DNA of 8,354 nucleotides. Origin: JAHRVQ01 sp047616645 (lineage in GTDB: Bacteria; Pseudomonadota; Gammaproteobacteria; Pseudomonadales; Azotimanducaceae). The stretch lies in NCBI GenBank assembly GCA_047616645.1, contig JBLHIH010000159.1, positions 1-8,354 on the forward strand. Direction: 5' to 3'. Both the position numbers and the translations under genes were made by a program. The notes under the pieces are model-generated. The model saw only the letters and a program-made list of their open reading frames with translations, searched no databases and was not told the DNA's origin. The stretch's first letter is position 1. Each line of letters starts with the position of its first letter. This document shows positions 6,508-8,354 of the stretch, one piece after another.

Positions 6508-8354
6508 ATGAACCGTTTACGTAATCTACAAATGTTGTTTGTCGTCCTGTGCATGACTGCTTACTCTGTGATTGCTGCACCTCAATTAACACCTCAATTA
6601 ACACCGCAAAATCTTGAAATGTTTTTTGATACCACCTTTGAAGCTCAATCTCGGGATCATAAGTTGGTGGGACTTACCGTAGCTGTGGTAAAGGATGGCG
6701 AAGTTGTACTCAAAAAAGGCTATGGATTTGCGGATTTAGAAAATCGTATTGCAGTTGATCCTGACAAACACCTATTTAGAATAGCGTCGGTGAGTAAGCC
6801 CTTCACTTGGCTTGCGGTGATGCAATTGGTTGAACAGGGAAAATTGGATTTGGATGCGGATATTCAACAATATTTGGATTTCGATATTCCTAAGACCTAT
6901 GAAGAACCCATTCGATTAAGGCACTTACTCACCCACACGCCTGGATTTGAGGAAAGAGCAACCGGTGGCTTTGCAAGATCCAGTGGTGAGGTGCTCGCTC
7001 TGTCAGAATATTTACCCAAGCATTTGCCTTCTAGCGTGCGCGCTCCCGGGACTTTTATATCTTATTCAGATTATGGCAGTGCACTTGCTGGCTACATTAT
7101 AGAGCGTGTTAGTGGTGTGGCTTGGGCTAATTATATTGATGAAAATATCATTAAACCCTTAGACATGACTAATACCAACGTCTTTCAGCCTATGTCGGCG
7201 CGCCATCTGTCCCAGCATGCCAAGGGTTATCGCTATTTTGATGGTCGCTTTGAATCAACTGATTTTTGGTTTGAGCATGAAGCCCCAGCAGGCATCATGA
7301 GTATGACGGCGGAAGATATGACCCATTGGATGTTAATGCATCTTAACCAAGGTCGCTACAATGGCGTGTCTTTACTCAAGCCCGAAACCCTTGCTCAAAT
7401 GCATAGCCAATTGTTTCTTCAACATCCATCAGGCAAGCCGGTATTGCATGGTTTTTATCGAAGTGATCAAAATGGAACAGCAATTTTCGGTCATGGCGGT
7501 GATGTAAACCAATTTCATTCAGACTTAAGCTTTGTACCAGAACATAATCTTGGCATTTTTGTGAGCTACAATTCTGATCCGAGCGCAAGAGCAAGATCGA
7601 ATGTCGTACCTGCTTTTATGAATACTTTTTTTCCGGCTCCTTATCCTAAGGTAATAGAGGCAAATAAAAATGTCTCTATCGAGGACTATGTAGGCAGTTG
7701 GACCTCCACTCGTCGTAACCATTCCAGTTTTGAAAAGTTAACATTATTAGTCAGCCAAATGAATATTAGATCGGATGACGGAGAATTGGTGCTAACAAGT
7801 CAACAGGGGACCACCAGATGGATTCCTGTGGCGCAGGATAAGTTTAGAGCAAGATACGGCAATGAACATTTACTCTTTTACAGAGACAGTCAAAATAAGG
7901 TCAGTCATTTTAGTGGTGAAGGGGGACTCGGCTCATTTGAAAAACTGTCTTGGTACGAGGCCCGAAATTTACATCTAATGGGCTACCTTATTGTCGTCAT
8001 TTTGTCTTCGGTATATGTACTGCGCTTTATTTATCATTTACTGTTCGCTAGGAAGTATGCTGATGAGATGCCTGTACTGGATCAATGCTTAGGTGCCCTC
8101 GCGAGTATGACGATGATATTTTTAATCTACCGCTTGGCAATGGCCTTAGTGGGCGATAGGAATGATTTTCTATATGGTATTCCCGAGTCAATCGCCGTTG
8201 TATTTAGATTTACCCTAGTATTCAGCTTACTTGCACTGGTAATTCTATGGCGAGCAGGCCAACAGTGGGTGTTAAATAAAGGCACTTTATTAGGGCGAGC
8301 AAACTATACTTTATTAGCCTTGGCTATTTGTTTTTTCCTTTATCTAAATTGGTT
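6508..8354 (+). CDS. Secreted/membrane-anchored serine hydrolase, beta-lactamase family (3' end off the window)
   Basis: The open frame runs 615 codons from the ATG to the window edge without a stop. A Sec signal peptide (residues 1-24, cleavage near VIAA-P) is followed by a class C beta-lactamase/DD-peptidase-like domain at about 35-375. The nucleophile motif is S94-V-S-K97; RHLLTHTPGF (138-147) is the family helix. The second motif reads Y186-S-D188 where YxN is usual, and H329-G-G331 is the third. A C-terminal beta domain spans about 390-484. At least four hydrophobic spans follow, at about 490-512, 527-549, 561-582 and 600 onward. The catalytic part should therefore face the periplasm and be tethered in the inner membrane. 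Relatives include penicillin-binding proteins, esterases and peptidases; the substrate cannot be told from sequence. The 12-bp direct repeat at 6580-6603 gives PQLT-PQLT right after the signal peptide. It diverges from a decayed relative. Confidence 0.9.
   Translation, partial: MNRLRNLQMLFVVLCMTAYSVIAAPQLTPQLTPQNLEMFFDTTFEAQSRDHKLVGLTVAVVKDGEVVLKKGYGFADLENRIAVDPDKHLFRIASVSKPFTWLAVMQLVEQGKLDLDADIQQYLDFDIPKTYEEPIRLRHLLTHTPGFEERATGGFARSSGEVLALSEYLPKHLPSSVRAPGTFISYSDYGSALAGYIIERVSGVAWANYIDENIIKPLDMTNTNVFQPMSARHLSQHAKGYRYFDGRFESTDFWFEHEAPAGIMSMTAEDMTHWMLMHLNQGRYNGVSLLKPETLAQMHSQLFLQHPSGKPVLHGFYRSDQNGTAIFGHGGDVNQFHSDLSFVPEHNLGIFVSYNSDPSARARSNVVPAFMNTFFPAPYPKVIEANKNVSIEDYVGSWTSTRRNHSSFEKLTLLVSQMNIRSDDGELVLTSQQGTTRWIPVAQDKFRARYGNEHLLFYRDSQNKVSHFSGEGGLGSFEKLSWYEARNLHLMGYLIVVILSSVYVLRFIYHLLFARKYADEMPVLDQCLGALASMTMIFLIYRLAMALVGDRNDFLYGIPESIAVVFRFTLVFSLLALVILWRAGQQWVLNKGTLLGRANYTLLALAICFFLYLNW
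6580..6603 (+). repeat. 12-bp direct duplication after the signal peptide
   Basis: CCTCAATTAACA occurs twice in tandem (6580-6591 and 6592-6603) and is followed by CCGCAA, a third partial unit. It encodes PQLTPQLTPQ just past the predicted signal-peptide cleavage site. It is in frame and so harmless; most likely it is a replication-slippage duplication in an unconstrained N-terminal tail. Confidence 0.8.

Noticed and set aside
7376..7722. Minus-strand frames antisense to the serine hydrolase
   Set aside because: They overlap the HGG motif and C-terminal domain coding of the intact hydrolase and have no features of their own.

Overview
The window looks like chromosomal DNA of a free-living, probably marine gammaproteobacterium. 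Base composition is moderate, the QueD protein is close to the enterobacterial type, and the GlpD and LysR proteins are of proteobacterial type. This placement is inferred from protein resemblance alone, and I cannot name a genus. No rRNA, tRNA, CRISPR array, IS element or phage gene was seen.

Layout. Positions 1-3641 hold three genes on the minus strand, read in the order glpD (aerobic glycerol-3-phosphate dehydrogenase), queD (queuosine/7-deazaguanine precursor synthesis) and an MFS transporter with a POT/PTR2-type signature, whose C-terminal end lies off the left edge. The gaps are 50 and 69 bp, so co-transcription is possible but not shown. Diverging from glpD is a LysR-family regulator (3789-4694). 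The 147-bp region between them contains a plausible glpD promoter and a perfect 13-bp T-N11-A palindrome of the kind LysR proteins bind. The inferred arrangement is a regulator controlling its divergent neighbour and itself.

From 4708 to 5771 there are two genes I cannot assign. One is a minus-strand, single-span membrane protein with a TonB-like N-terminus but no recognisable TonB C-terminal domain. The other is a small helical plus-strand protein of 92 residues. The small gene ends in a 13-bp tandem triplication, which also contains the end of the next, convergent minus-strand reading frame.

Positions 5792-6363 (minus) hold two short frames that I read as the two ends of one decayed serine hydrolase (beta-lactamase/penicillin-binding-protein fold). 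The upstream piece has a signal peptide and the first strand of the fold. The downstream piece resembles the C-terminal beta domain of the intact hydrolase next door. The catalytic core, about 290 residues, is missing. The intact hydrolase (6508 to the right edge, plus) diverges from this remnant. It has a signal peptide, an SxxK/YSD/HGG active-site set, a C-terminal beta domain and at least four C-terminal membrane spans, and it is cut by the window end.

The best leads are the remnant beside an intact relative, the repeat spanning two gene ends, the membrane-anchored hydrolase itself and the orphan TonB-like protein. I did not find a convincing new multi-gene system.
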